Below, one piece after another: positions 1-9,164 of a DNA stretch of 64,000 nucleotides. The notes beneath the pieces were generated by a model. The model saw only the letters and a program-made list of their open reading frames with translations, ran no database searches and was not told the origin of the DNA. Numbering within the stretch: the first letter of the stretch is position 1; each line of letters starts with the position of its first letter. The position numbers and the translations under genes were made by a program. Where the stretch lies: positions 62,001-126,000 of the forward strand of contig JABARS010000001.1 of the NCBI GenBank assembly GCA_019187085.1. Direction: 5' to 3'. This stretch comes from Pseudorhodoplanes sp. (GTDB taxonomy: Bacteria > Pseudomonadota > Alphaproteobacteria > Rhizobiales > Xanthobacteraceae).

Positions 1-80
1 CCAGTCCGCTATGGGCGGACACCTTCATTGTCACGGCAGGGCGGCCATGACCGGCGGGCACGGCGCGAACGAGTGCGCTG

Positions 81-998
81 CTACTTGACCCGCGCCGTCA
101 GCAGACAGCGGATCCCGATCGGCATCGGCAGATAGGGACGCAACGCGCTTTCAAGCTGCGCGACCGTCCGCTGCAGCGGCCCGGCGCGGCCCGCGCGCAG
201 GGTGCGCAGGACATAGTCCGGCCCCTGATCGCCGCCGCGGAGCTTTCCGTACCGCTTGAGCAGCCAGAAGGCCGGATAGGCAAGAAATCCGAGATGCGAG
301 CGATCCAGGATTTCGAATCCGGCATCGCGGACCTTGGCCGTCAGCTCGCGCATGCGATAACGGCGGAAATGCCCGACGAGACGGTCGAAGGAATCGTAGA
401 ATTGCGGGCCGGCCGGCACTTCCAGGACGAGAAGTCCGTTCGGACGCAGCAGCCGCGCAACCTCGCGCAGGGCGACTGCGTCGTCCTCGATATGCTCGAG
501 GACGTTCTGCATCACGACGGCGTCGCACATCCGGCCCGGGAGGCTGGATTGCCCGAGGTCGAGCTGCAGGAGCGGAATGCCGCGTAGCCGCTCCGCCAAC
601 CCGAGGAGCGGCTGCAAAGCGTAATCGCAGCCGATCAGGCCGACCTCGGCCGAGCGCCGGCGAAGCTCGCCGAGGAGATAGCCGCTGGCGCAGCCGATCT
701 CCATGATGATGCCGTCGGGACGTATCGCGCCGTAGCGCGCAAGCGACTCGATCGCGTAGCGCCGCGAAGCAATCCCGATGGGACGCTCGGCGGAGACTTC
801 GGCCTCCACCAGGGCCGCGAGATCGTCGTTCCACCCGGTATCGCCGACGCGATTCTGCAGCACCGGCACCGGACGACCGTCGACGATGAAGCCGTCTCCG
901 GTCCATCGCGGCGCGCTGTGCGCGCCCGGCGGCAACGGCCAGGCGATGGCCCGCAACTGCTCGAATGCCGGCGTGCCGGTCATCTCGTCGTCCGTCAT
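81..998 (-). CDS. Class I SAM-dependent methyltransferase
   Basis: A 305-residue protein with a Rossmann-type methyltransferase core. The glycine-rich SAM motif (MEIGCASGYLLGEL) lies near residue 100, an acidic strand end (GCDYALQPL) about 25 residues later, and VLEHIEDDAVALREVARLLRPNG near residues 165-190 is the usual post-motif helix of Methyltransf_11/23 proteins. The substrate is not evident. Its ATG overlaps the TGA of the upstream glycosyltransferase gene (ATGA), so the two are translationally coupled and modification of a sugar or lipid carrier is plausible. The first 80 bases of the window, downstream of its stop, hold only a short GTCCGC/GCGGAC hairpin and no clear gene. Confidence 0.85.
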   Translation of the reverse strand: MTDDEMTGTPAFEQLRAIAWPLPPGAHSAPRWTGDGFIVDGRPVPVLQNRVGDTGWNDDLAALVEAEVSAERPIGIASRRYAIESLARYGAIRPDGIIMEIGCASGYLLGELRRRSAEVGLIGCDYALQPLLGLAERLRGIPLLQLDLGQSSLPGRMCDAVVMQNVLEHIEDDAVALREVARLLRPNGLLVLEVPAGPQFYDSFDRLVGHFRRYRMRELTAKVRDAGFEILDRSHLGFLAYPAFWLLKRYGKLRGGDQGPDYVLRTLRAGRAGPLQRTVAQLESALRPYLPMPIGIRCLLTARVK

Positions 999-1852
999 GG
1001 CGTGCCCGGGACCGCCTGCCGCGACGGCGGCTGCGCACCGGCCGCGCCACCGGCGGCGCGCGTCTTCTGCAGACCCTCATAGACCGAAAGCACGTCCGAG
1101 CGCGCGAACCTGCGGAACTCGACCGGGCCGCGATACGGGATCGCCTTCATCCGCTCCCGCAGCCGGTAGAGGGCGAAGACGTTCCAGACGACTTTCTTGA
1201 CGATGTTGTTGCGCGGCGGACGATGCTCCTCGAAGGCGATCGGCGCCTCCGCGAGGCGGAAGCCCTGACGCAGCGCGCGCAGCACGATTTCGGTGTCGAA
1301 CATCCCGCGGTCGCTGATGCAGCTTTCGATCAGCGGCTTCAGGCGCCGGAGATTGACCAGCTTGGGGCCGTGCGTGTCGGTCCCCATGAAGGCGAACTGA
1401 TGCTGGATGAGCGTATTGAGGCCCCAGCTCAGAAAGTAGCGCAGGCCCGACTGCCTGCAGATGGTCGGGTCGGCACGCTTGGAGCCGATGAACAGGTCGT
1501 GCTGGTCGCGCGCATTCCAGGCCCAGGCCAGGAAGGGAATGTCCCATTGCTCCAGATCGCAATTGTAGACGAAATCGGCCTCGGCATTTTTGAAGCCGGC
1601 GCGCAGGGCGGCGCCGTAATTGGGCCCGGGCAGATGAACCGACTTGCTGCCGGGATTCTCCGCCAGGATTTCCTTGATGATGCGCGGCGTCCGGTCGGTG
1701 CTTCCGTTGTCGACGAGGACGAACTGCCAGCGTCCGCGGCCGACAATGGCGTCGAAATGGAACGCCAGTTCCTCAAGATTGGCGCGCAGCAGCGCTTCCT
1801 CGTTCAGGACCGGGATGACGACGCTCAGTGCCGGACTTTCAATGCTGCTCAC
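995..1852 (-). CDS. Glycosyltransferase family 2 protein
   Basis: A GT-A fold glycosyltransferase of about 285 residues. It opens with the family 2 signature (ALSVVIPVLNEEALLRANL), followed by VLVDNGSTDRT and a DLEQWD segment in the place of the DXD metal site. The dolichol-phosphate-mannose-synthase-like layout suggests transfer of a sugar to a lipid carrier; the donor is unknown. An ATG at 1996 is also in frame, but the GTG at 1852 is chosen because it overlaps the TGA of the preceding membrane-protein gene (GTGA) and starts directly before the conserved fold. Its own stop overlaps the methyltransferase start, giving a three-gene operon. Confidence 0.85.
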   Translation of the reverse strand: MSSIESPALSVVIPVLNEEALLRANLEELAFHFDAIVGRGRWQFVLVDNGSTDRTPRIIKEILAENPGSKSVHLPGPNYGAALRAGFKNAEADFVYNCDLEQWDIPFLAWAWNARDQHDLFIGSKRADPTICRQSGLRYFLSWGLNTLIQHQFAFMGTDTHGPKLVNLRRLKPLIESCISDRGMFDTEIVLRALRQGFRLAEAPIAFEEHRPPRNNIVKKVVWNVFALYRLRERMKAIPYRGPVEFRRFARSDVLSVYEGLQKTRAAGGAAGAQPPSRQAVPGTP

Positions 1853-3474
1853 GACCGCGCCCTTCCTCCCGGTGCGCCCTGCGACGGACGCGCGCAGAAA
1901 TACGCGAGCGCCAATCCGGCTGCCGCATAAAATGCGAAGGTCAATCCGAGAAATGATTCCGGAACAGCATAGAAGAACGGATAGACGCTGATCCACGGAA
2001 TTTGCGTGCCGAGCGCAAGCGCGGCGACGCTGAGCACCTCGTGCGCCCGGAAGGCGGCCCCGCTCAGGAAAAGCAGGGCCAGAGCGGCCAGCAGCGTCAG
2101 CGACGCATAAAGGCCGAGCGGACGATAGCCGCGCGGATTTTCCACGCCGAGGCTGTTCCTGCTGCTCGCGGCTTCGGCCGGCTGCGTCATGGTGATAAGC
2201 TCGCGCAGCATCAGCTTCGGCTTCGCGTAGACATAGTGCCGTATCATCAGGAACGGATGTTCGGTCCAGGCGGTAAGATACATCTCGCGCACCAGGCGGT
2301 CATAGCCGGAAACGGCATAGACGCTCGGCACCTCGCTGTTCTTGCGTGCGACGATGGCGTCGAGCTCGCCCTTGCGGCCTCGGGCGGCGAGAAAGTTCTC
2401 CAGCGAGCGGAACACGTAATCGTCGCCGACCGCCAGCGGCTGCTTCGCGGACAAGACGTCGCGCAGCCGCTCGTCGAGCGAGGTGCTGAGATATGCGTTG
2501 TGCCAGGCGACGCGGTCGGTGATGAAATCCGAAAAATAACGCGGGTTGAAGGCCGCCGACTTGTATGCGTTCAGCGCCAGAAGGCACAGCAGAGCGACGA
2601 CCAGCGGAGCAAGTACCGCGCCGAAACGACGACGCCGCGCGTGGCCGCGCAGCGCGGCGTCATGGCGGATTTGCAGCACGACGAAGGCCGTGACCAGCGC
2701 CAACAGCGCGAAAGCCCAGACATTGGAGGAGCGGATGAAGCAGACGAAAACGAGGATGACGCCCTGCGCGATCACGGCAAGAGCGATGCCGGGGGTCAAC
2801 CTCTCCTCGCCGGCGGCGCACAACAGATGCAGCAGCGGCACGACGCCGAGCATGGAGAGCGCGCGCTGGCCGTGAAACCCGGCGATATTATGGACGTCGG
2901 ACTGCAAGGGAACGGCCAGCACGAAAAACGCCAGCAGCAGACATGCCAAGAGAAAGAGCCGGGCCGGCGATCTGGCGAATGCACCGATGAAGATCGCGGC
3001 GGAGATCGCCAGTACCAGAAAAAACAGATCGTAGAGGCTGGCCGGCGCCATTCCGAACAGCCGGAAGGCGAGGACCGCATAGAGCACGCCGCCCTTGTCG
3101 TTCTGGATGAAATAAAGGCCCTTGTCCTGCGCGTGCGCACCGAGCGCGGTCGCGGCCTGGAAGGCGGCATCGAAGCGGCCGGACGCAAATTCCCGGTAGA
3201 AGACCTCGCGTACCGCTTCATAGGCGGTGAAGTCGAGCGCATGGCCGTAAGTGATGTGCGAGATCGCCGCCGGGATAAAGTGAAAAGCAAACTGGAAGGA
3301 GTAGCGATCCGCCATGCCGGCCGCGGCGCCGAGATAATAGGTGGCGACAAGGATCGCCGCACACAGAAGGCCGAAGCCAAGACAAATTCCGGCGGATACG
3401 GCGGCTGCCTTGCTTACGGACTGGCTCGCTGGCTCGTCGCGCCGTAGCAGCAACGCCTTCCATATCGTCGCCAT
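1849..3474 (-). CDS. Polytopic membrane protein, unknown function (glycan operon)
   Basis: About 541 residues with roughly ten hydrophobic segments separated by short basic loops (for example near residues 25-50, 135-155 and the last 80 residues) and a large hydrophilic region around residues 300-400. No catalytic motif is recognised. The size and the coupling to a GT2 glycosyltransferase and a methyltransferase fit an integral-membrane glycosyltransferase, flippase or polymerase-like protein, but that is inference. The frame stays open back to 3711, into the tRNA-His gene. The ATG at 3474 is preferred because the upstream part is an arginine/proline-rich non-protein-like leader. Confidence 0.7.
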   Translation of the reverse strand: MATIWKALLLRRDEPASQSVSKAAAVSAGICLGFGLLCAAILVATYYLGAAAGMADRYSFQFAFHFIPAAISHITYGHALDFTAYEAVREVFYREFASGRFDAAFQAATALGAHAQDKGLYFIQNDKGGVLYAVLAFRLFGMAPASLYDLFFLVLAISAAIFIGAFARSPARLFLLACLLLAFFVLAVPLQSDVHNIAGFHGQRALSMLGVVPLLHLLCAAGEERLTPGIALAVIAQGVILVFVCFIRSSNVWAFALLALVTAFVVLQIRHDAALRGHARRRRFGAVLAPLVVALLCLLALNAYKSAAFNPRYFSDFITDRVAWHNAYLSTSLDERLRDVLSAKQPLAVGDDYVFRSLENFLAARGRKGELDAIVARKNSEVPSVYAVSGYDRLVREMYLTAWTEHPFLMIRHYVYAKPKLMLRELITMTQPAEAASSRNSLGVENPRGYRPLGLYASLTLLAALALLFLSGAAFRAHEVLSVAALALGTQIPWISVYPFFYAVPESFLGLTFAFYAAAGLALAYFCARPSQGAPGGRARS

Positions 3475-3684
3475 GATAATTCCTGGTAGTGACAATCCCT
3501 GGTGGATGGGAGGCAAAGCCCATCTTCGCAGCAGCACCGCCGGCCCCGCCACAACCGGCTCCAACACCGCCGGTCGGCGCGCTCCGGACGGTCCGCGCTT
3601 CGCCGCGCCGGCCCGAACGCGACGGCAACCGGCGGACCTGCGCCCTCGAAGCGGCGAAGAGGCGAGCGGTCTTAAAGGGTTAGA

Positions 3685-3762
3685 TGGTACAGCTGGTTGG
3701 ACTCGAACCAACGACCTCCTGATCCACAGTCAGGCGCTCTAACCAAGCTGAGCTACAGCTGC
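3685..3762 (-). tRNA. tRNA-His (GTG)
   Basis: The reverse complement folds as a full cloverleaf: acceptor GCAGCTG pairing with CAGCTGT, D arm GCTC/GAGC, anticodon stem CCTGA/TCAGG with loop CTGTGGA (anticodon GTG, histidine), and T arm with GGTTCGAGTCC. The CCA end is encoded. It is transcribed in the same direction as the glycan trio that follows it. Confidence 0.95.
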
Positions 3763-3876
3763 ACGGCCGAAAACGGGCGGACCCTAATTTCGAAATACCG
3801 CTTTGGCAAGCAAACCGGCCGGCTTTGAAGCGGGATGGCCATTCTTCGAACGGTCACCCGCCAATCGGACAACAAG

Positions 3877-3902
3877 AAGCCCGGACAACCGGGTCCGGGC
3901 TT
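3877..3902 (-). terminator. Hairpin, probable terminator of the first phasin gene
   Basis: AAGCCCGGAC and GTCCGGGCTT form a perfect 10-bp stem around a 6-base loop, 48 bases past the phasin stop. On the minus strand it is followed by the mixed T-rich stretch CTTGTTGTCC rather than a clean U-tract, so termination is likely but not certain. Confidence 0.6.
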
Positions 3903-3950
3903 GAAGTTTAGGCGGCCGGGAGGCCAGCCGCTGCGGATGGCATAGACCGC

Positions 3951-4430
3951 TCAGGCGACCTTCTGCATGACTTTGGTCACGCCGGCCTTGATCGGCTCGG
4001 ACGTCTCGGTCGCCACCTTCTGGGCGAGGGCGGCGAGTTCCTTGGTCTGGGCCGAAACGGTATCGAACTGCTTGCGGGCGTGCGCGGTCGAAATCTCGAT
4101 CATTTCCGACAGCGACTTGGCGGTCAGCAGGGTGCCGGCGAAATCGAAGGCGGCATTGGCGTTGATGCGCGCGGCATCGATCACCTTCAGGCCGTAATCG
4201 GCCGTGCCCTTGGCGGCGGTGGCGTAGGTGCTTTCCAGCACGTCGGTCGCCTCTTCGGTCGCCGTCTTGACCTTTTCCCAGGTTTCCTTGGCCTGCGTCA
4301 CGGACTTCTCGGCGGCCTCGCGGAACGCGGCCGGGACTTCGAACTTCGGCAGGTCGAAATTCGGCACTTCAAACTTCGGCATTTCGAACGTTTTGAAAGC
4401 GGTGGTGGTGGGATTGAAAGCCTCGTTCAT
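3951..4430 (-). CDS. Phasin family protein
   Basis: A 159-residue phasin_2-type protein of the polyhydroxyalkanoate granule surface. The N-terminus carries two copies of PKFEVP within a Phe/Pro-rich stretch. The rest (from about residue 35) is one long amphipathic, Ala/Lys/Glu-rich helical region typical of granule-binding phasins, with no cysteines. The ATG at 4430 follows GGAGAGGA at good spacing; a longer in-frame start at 4484 would add a non-conserved leader. A second phasin lies just upstream on the same strand, and a twin palindromic motif sits 80-110 bases before the start. Expression probably follows PHB metabolism. Confidence 0.88.
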   Translation of the reverse strand: MNEAFNPTTTAFKTFEMPKFEVPNFDLPKFEVPAAFREAAEKSVTQAKETWEKVKTATEEATDVLESTYATAAKGTADYGLKVIDAARINANAAFDFAGTLLTAKSLSEMIEISTAHARKQFDTVSAQTKELAALAQKVATETSEPIKAGVTKVMQKVA

Positions 4431-4509
4431 GGGTCCTCTCCGAAGCGAACAGGGGGTGAAGAAAAGCCGACAGCAGCCATTCATTGATTAACATGTAGCA
4501 CCATTAATG

Positions 4510-4542
4510 TTGCGATGCAATAGAAAATATTGCGTCGCACAA
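4510..4542. promoter_or_regulatory. Twin TTGC-N3-GCA palindromes, candidate phasin operator
   Basis: TTGCGATGCAA (4510-4520) and TTGCGTCGCACAA (4530-4542) are near-identical dyads with centres about 20 bases apart, i.e. two helical turns. They sit in an AT-rich pocket upstream of the phasin start. TGC/GCA-rich dyads are the type of site bound by PHB-responsive repressors (PhaR); assignment to PhaR is inference. Confidence 0.5.
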
Positions 4543-4704
4543 TAATATATTTATTTAGAGATATCAAATATTTATGAAAACAACGACGACCTGACGCAGA
4601 TTGTTTGCATGCGATCGCACAGGCGGGCCGGGCCGTGCATCGGGGCACGGCCCCGCCCGGTCTTGCCCGGCAAAACAGCGTTCAGCAGACGGTCGACGGC
4701 GGCG

Positions 4705-5079
4705 TCAAGATTTCGGCCTTGTCGAATCCGTGGCGGCCTTTCCGGCGGCCTCGCCAAGCTCCCTGGCCTGCAGGTTGAGCGTCTCGATCTGGGCCTTGAT
4801 GTAATCGGCCTGCAGCTTGAGCACTTCCTGCATGTCGCGGGCACGCACCAATTGCTGGGCGAATTCGAACGAGTTCGCAATATTGCGCTGCGCGAAGGTC
4901 ATCGCCTTCTCGCCGACATCCATGGCGCCGGAACGCGCGACACTGGCGCGCCCCTCGAAATCGGTCACGGCCTGCTGGGCCGCGCCGATGAAGTTCTCGA
5001 ACGCCTTGCGGGCCTGGTCCATGCTCTGTTCTGCGAACTTGCGCATCTCTGTGGGGATTTCGAAATTCTTCGGATCCAT
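4705..5079 (-). CDS. Phasin family protein (second copy)
   Basis: About 124 residues, almost wholly amphipathic helix: the motif EQSMDQARKAFENFIGAAQQA near residues 15-35 and FAQRNIANSFEFAQQLVRARDMQEVLKLQ near residues 62-90 are typical of the alphaproteobacterial phasin family. Two in-frame ATGs are close together (5085 and 5079). The second is preferred because GGGAG lies about 8 bases before it. It shares the orientation of the other phasin but is separated from it by 274 bases that hold the operator-like dyads, so the two probably have separate promoters. Confidence 0.85.
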   Translation of the reverse strand: MDPKNFEIPTEMRKFAEQSMDQARKAFENFIGAAQQAVTDFEGRASVARSGAMDVGEKAMTFAQRNIANSFEFAQQLVRARDMQEVLKLQADYIKAQIETLNLQARELGEAAGKAATDSTRPKS

Positions 5080-5262
5080 GATCATCTCCCTGTCCAAGGC
5101 CCCGGCCAGCACGCAATTGTCCCGGCATTGCACCGGCGGCGTCAATGCTGGAACGGCCAAGGCGCCCCCCCGGTTTCATGACACCGCGCGAGGGCGGTCC
5201 CATTTTAAGGTTATTGCCAGCGACAAAGACCGCTAGCGTGGACGCGGGGTCCGCCAAAGACT

Positions 5263-5276
5263 ATTAAGAACTTAAT
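5263..5276. repeat. Inverted repeat ATTAAG-AA-CTTAAT upstream of the kinase
   Basis: A perfect 6-bp dyad with a 2-base centre, located 30 bases before the histidine-kinase start in an otherwise GC-rich area. It may be an operator or simply an AT-rich promoter element. Confidence 0.4.
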
Positions 5277-5305
5277 AAATTCAAAGAGTTCCGCTGGCTG
5301 CGCGC

Positions 5306-8305
5306 ATGACGTCACGTCCGCACCATCGTCCCGATGCCCTGCCCGATGCCTTGCGCGAGCGGCGTCTTGCCGCGCATGTCGCAAGCGCGCGGCCGGTCTG
5401 GCTGTGGTCGACCGACGGCCGCAGTCTGATCTGGACGAACGCGGTCGGCGCGGGCGCGCTCAATGCGGACGCGGACGCAAGCGCTTATGCGCCGACGCAA
5501 GCCGCGACCGACCAGATCGCCCGCCTCAACGCGACGCTGAAATTCGACGCATCGCCGCGGCTGGAACGGCTGCGCGGTTTCGGAGCGGCTTTCGGTCGCC
5601 CGCTGCTGTGCGCCTGTTCACGCATGTCACTGTCGGGACGCGATGCGATCCTTGTCGCCGCAGCGGAGCCAGCGGGCCCGGCGCTGCCGTTCGCCGAACG
5701 GGTGCGGCGCATCCTGCCGGCTGACGAAGCAGCGGCCGCGTTCGCCGCCGACGGCACGCTCATCCATGCCAATGCATCGGCCGCGGTAGCGCTTGGAGAC
5801 ACGACGGCGCTCGCAGCGCTTGGAATCGAGCACGAGGCAGAACGCGCCATGGCATCGGGTGAGGCCGGCTGCATCGTTGCCGGCCGTCCGGCGCAACTCA
5901 TCAGGCTCGGCACGGGCGAGGAGGCATTCCTGCTCCTTGCCTTTGCGCAGCCAGGTGAAGCGCCCGCCGCAGAACCGGCGTCGCCCGCATCAGCCGACGC
6001 GGCGGCACCGACCGTCGCGGCCGCGCCCATCGAGGACGGCGACGTTGCCGCGCCGACGCCATCGGCGCCGCAGGAGCCGTCTTTCACGCCCGCGATGCGC
6101 CCGTTTCCGCAATCGTCGGGGCCCGACGAAGAGACGCGCCGGCATCCGTTGCGGTTCGTCTGGCAGATGGACGCCACCGGCCGCTTCAGTCTCGGCGGCG
6201 GTGAATTCGCCGAAGTGATCGGCCCGACGGTCGCCGCCACGTTCGGACGGCCGTGGACCGAAATCGCAGCGGCGCTGGAGCTCGATCCGGACGGCGAAGT
6301 TCTGCGCGCGGTCGCCACGCACGAGACCTGGAGCGGAATCGCGCTCGACTGGCCGGTGGAAGGCACGAACGAGCGTCTTCCGGTCGAGATGTCGGGACTA
6401 CCGGTCTTCGATCGCGAGCGCCGGTTCCGCGGCTATCGCGGATTCGGCGTCTGCCGCGACGTCGAGCGGATCGCCGCCCTATCCGGCCAGCGCTTCAACC
6501 GCGAGGCGGTCCCCTCGCCCGTTCTGCCGAATCCCTCGCGCATGAACGAGAGCGAGAATATCGTCCCGTTCCGCAGCGCCGCCGCAGAGACCCGGCCGCA
6601 ACCGGCCACGCCCACGCTGACGGCCGGCGAGCGCAACGCCTTTCGCGAAATCGGCTCGCGCCTGACCGAGCGCCTGCGCGGCGCCGACGCCATCGCTTCC
6701 GCGCAACCCGCGCAACAAAAAGAAAAAGACGAACCGGTCGCCGCCGAAAAGCCGCTCGCGGACGAGCACGCAAGCGTGCTCGCGCCTCCCGCCGAAGCGC
6801 GCGAAAGCGCGCCTGCGCCGTTCGATCCGCTCGCCGTCGAACGCCCCGTGCTCGAGCGCCTGCCGGTCGGCGTGCTGGTCTATCGTCATACCCAGCTTTT
6901 CTACGCCAATCCGGCTTTCCTGGATTTCGCCGGCTACCGCTCGCTCGCCGAGTTTTCCGGAGCCGGCGGGCTCGACATGCTCTTCATCGAAGCGCACAAG
7001 GAAACGACCACCGGCGACGGCGCTGCCGGACAAAGCCTGCGCATCCTGCATCCGCGCGGCGACGACATTCCGATCGAGGCGCGCCTGTTCTCGATCCCCT
7101 TCGACGGCACGACTGCGATGGCGCTCGTCCTTTCGCCTCCGCGCGCGAAAGCGCAGCCCGCACCTGCGGCAACGCCGGACGAAATCCGCAAGGCGCAGAC
7201 CTGGCGGGCGACGCTCGACGTGCTGGCCGACGGCATCCTCATCATCGACCGCGCCGGCATCATCCTTGAGCGCAATGCCGGCGCCGAGACGCTGTTCGGC
7301 GTTGCGGCGCCCGCACCGGCAGCGCAAAACGTGTTCGACCTGCTGGCACCCGATTCCGTACGCACCGCGCGCGATTGTCTCGACTGGCTGGCCCGTCCCG
7401 GCGCGCCCAAGGCGCTGAGCGAGGGACGCGACGTCGTCGCCCGGCGCGGCGACGGCCGGCTCGTGCCGCTGCTGATGACGATCGGGCGCATCGGCGCCGA
7501 CGACAGCGGACAGTTCGCCGTCGTGCTGCGCGACGTCAGTTCATGGAAGAAGGCGCAGGAAGACTTGCTGAGCGCCAAGCGCCAGGCGGAAAGGGTCTCC
7601 GCCGCCAAGTCGGAATTCCTCGCCAAGATCAGCCACGAAATCCGCACGCCGCTCAACGCGATCATCGGGTTTGCCGACCTGATGATGAGCGAGCGGTTCG
7701 GGCCGGTCGGCAACGAGCGTTACAAGACCTATCTGCGCGACATCCATCACTCCGGCGAGCATCTGGTCTCGCTCGTCAACGATCTCATCGACCTTTCGAA
7801 GATCGAAGCGGGCAAGCTCGACCTGCAGCCCGCTCCCGTCGACATCAACGAGCTGACCAGCCAGTCGCTCGCGCTCATGCAGCCGCAGGCGGCGCGCGAG
7901 CGCATCGTCATCCGCATGTCGCTGGGGACCGACCTGCCGAAGATCATCGCCGACGCACGCTCGGTACGCCAGATCCTGCTCAACCTCGTCTCCAACGCCG
8001 TGCGCTTTGCCGGCGCCGGCGGACAGGTCATCGTCTCGACGGCGACAACCGACGACGGCCGCGTCGCGCTGCGCATCCGCGACACCGGCGCGGGCATGAC
8101 GCCGGAGGAACTCGCGCAGGCGATGGAGCCGTTCCGTCAGATCGCGACGGCCGCGCGCGCGGGATCGGGCGGCAGCGGACTGGGCCTGCCGCTGACCAAG
8201 GCGCTTGCCGAGGCCAACCGCGCGGCGTTCGCGATCAGGAGCGACCGCAAGTCCGGCACGCTGATTGAAGTCGGGTTCCGCGCGGACCATACTAAGAGCG
8301 CATGA
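5306..8305 (+). CDS. PAS-domain sensor histidine kinase, PdhS/DivJ/PleC type
   Basis: A 999-residue, apparently soluble hybrid-free kinase. PAS-like segments start near residues 283, 514 and 637, separated by Ala/Pro-rich linkers. The HisKA phosphoacceptor is His777 in SHEIRTPLNAIIGF, followed by a motif (ERFGPVGNERY) characteristic of the DivJ/PleC/PdhS group that acts on the cell-cycle regulator DivK. The ATPase domain has the N box NLVSNAVRF (~residue 893), DTGAGM (~926) and GSGGSGLGLPL (~952). No transmembrane segment is seen, as in Brucella PdhS. The target being DivK is inferred from family likeness. The start has no clear ribosome site; the stop overlaps the next gene. Confidence 0.85.
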   Translation: MTSRPHHRPDALPDALRERRLAAHVASARPVWLWSTDGRSLIWTNAVGAGALNADADASAYAPTQAATDQIARLNATLKFDASPRLERLRGFGAAFGRPLLCACSRMSLSGRDAILVAAAEPAGPALPFAERVRRILPADEAAAAFAADGTLIHANASAAVALGDTTALAALGIEHEAERAMASGEAGCIVAGRPAQLIRLGTGEEAFLLLAFAQPGEAPAAEPASPASADAAAPTVAAAPIEDGDVAAPTPSAPQEPSFTPAMRPFPQSSGPDEETRRHPLRFVWQMDATGRFSLGGGEFAEVIGPTVAATFGRPWTEIAAALELDPDGEVLRAVATHETWSGIALDWPVEGTNERLPVEMSGLPVFDRERRFRGYRGFGVCRDVERIAALSGQRFNREAVPSPVLPNPSRMNESENIVPFRSAAAETRPQPATPTLTAGERNAFREIGSRLTERLRGADAIASAQPAQQKEKDEPVAAEKPLADEHASVLAPPAEARESAPAPFDPLAVERPVLERLPVGVLVYRHTQLFYANPAFLDFAGYRSLAEFSGAGGLDMLFIEAHKETTTGDGAAGQSLRILHPRGDDIPIEARLFSIPFDGTTAMALVLSPPRAKAQPAPAATPDEIRKAQTWRATLDVLADGILIIDRAGIILERNAGAETLFGVAAPAPAAQNVFDLLAPDSVRTARDCLDWLARPGAPKALSEGRDVVARRGDGRLVPLLMTIGRIGADDSGQFAVVLRDVSSWKKAQEDLLSAKRQAERVSAAKSEFLAKISHEIRTPLNAIIGFADLMMSERFGPVGNERYKTYLRDIHHSGEHLVSLVNDLIDLSKIEAGKLDLQPAPVDINELTSQSLALMQPQAARERIVIRMSLGTDLPKIIADARSVRQILLNLVSNAVRFAGAGGQVIVSTATTDDGRVALRIRDTGAGMTPEELAQAMEPFRQIATAARAGSGGSGLGLPLTKALAEANRAAFAIRSDRKSGTLIEVGFRADHTKSA

Positions 8306-9108
8306 GCACGGCCGAGACGGCGATCGCCGACGAAGTCCTCGCCGCCCTTGACGGCGGCCGGCAGATTTCCCCGTTCAGCGAATGTGAAGCGGGCCTTTCG
8401 CTCGCGACGGCCTACCGCGCAGCGACTCATTTGCGCGGCCTGCGCATGGCGCGCGGCGAGACGCAGGTCGGACGCAAGATCGGTTTCACCAATCGCTCGA
8501 TCTGGGCGCAGTACCGCGTCGACCGGCCGATCTGGGGCGACGTCTATAACACGACGCTGCTCAGGCTCACCGGACAGGGCGACGTCTGTCGGCTCGCCGG
8601 CCTGTGCGAGCCGCGGATCGAGCCGGAAATCGTGTTCGGCCTGTCGGCGGTGCCGAACGCCGGCATGGACGAAGCCGCACTCCTCGCCTGCATCGGACAG
8701 GTCGGGCATTGTTTCGAGATCGTGCAATCGATCTTTCCGGACTGGCGGTTCAGCGCGGCCGACACGGTCGCCGCCGGCGGACTGCACGGCGTGCTGCTGC
8801 TCGGCGAGACGTTCGACATCGCCCGTCTGCCCGACGCTCAACGCGCGCTTGCCTCGTTCGAAATCGTACTGTCATGCGACGGCCGGGAGATCGACCGCGG
8901 CAGCGGCGCGAACGTGCTCGGCAGTCCGCTCTCCGCGCTGCGCCATCTCGTCGAGGAACTGGCCGAACGCGGCAGCGATCCGCTGCGCGCCGGCGAGATG
9001 GTCACGACCGGAACCCTGACCGCCGCCTTCCCGGTCGCGCCCGGACAGACCTGGTCGACCGCCGTTTCCGGTATCGGATTGCCGGGACTGACCGTCACCT
9101 TCGGCTGA
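8302..9108 (+). CDS. 2-keto-4-pentenoate hydratase / fumarylacetoacetate hydrolase-family protein
   Basis: 268 residues resembling the MhpD/HpcG group, which hydrates 2-hydroxypenta-2,4-dienoate-type products in meta-cleavage pathways using a divalent metal. Visible family features are GRKIGFTNRSIW near residue 55, the metal-ligand segment EPRIEPEIVFGL near residue 108, and a GSGANVLGSPLSALRHL segment near residue 205. No other aromatic-degradation gene is nearby, so the true substrate is open. Its ATG overlaps the kinase stop (ATGA), which couples a regulatory kinase to a metabolic enzyme. Confidence 0.8.
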   Translation: MSTAETAIADEVLAALDGGRQISPFSECEAGLSLATAYRAATHLRGLRMARGETQVGRKIGFTNRSIWAQYRVDRPIWGDVYNTTLLRLTGQGDVCRLAGLCEPRIEPEIVFGLSAVPNAGMDEAALLACIGQVGHCFEIVQSIFPDWRFSAADTVAAGGLHGVLLLGETFDIARLPDAQRALASFEIVLSCDGREIDRGSGANVLGSPLSALRHLVEELAERGSDPLRAGEMVTTGTLTAAFPVAPGQTWSTAVSGIGLPGLTVTFG

Positions 9109-9164
9109 CAGCACCGCCCGCGGCCGCTACCATCCGCTTCGGACCTTCGCGGAGATGGCGGCTT

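Noticed and set aside
151..1080. Long Arg-rich open frame on the minus strand over the methyltransferase
   Set aside because: It is the alternate-frame shadow of the methyltransferase; its composition is Arg/Ala/Pro rich with no fold.
2002..3447. 481-residue plus-strand open frame
   Set aside because: It is antisense to the membrane-protein gene, rich in Gln/Arg/Glu, and has no family motif; high-GC antisense artefact.
4681..5257. Alternate-frame open reading frames over the second phasin
   Set aside because: They are shadows; only the helical phasin frame has a good ribosome site and family motif.
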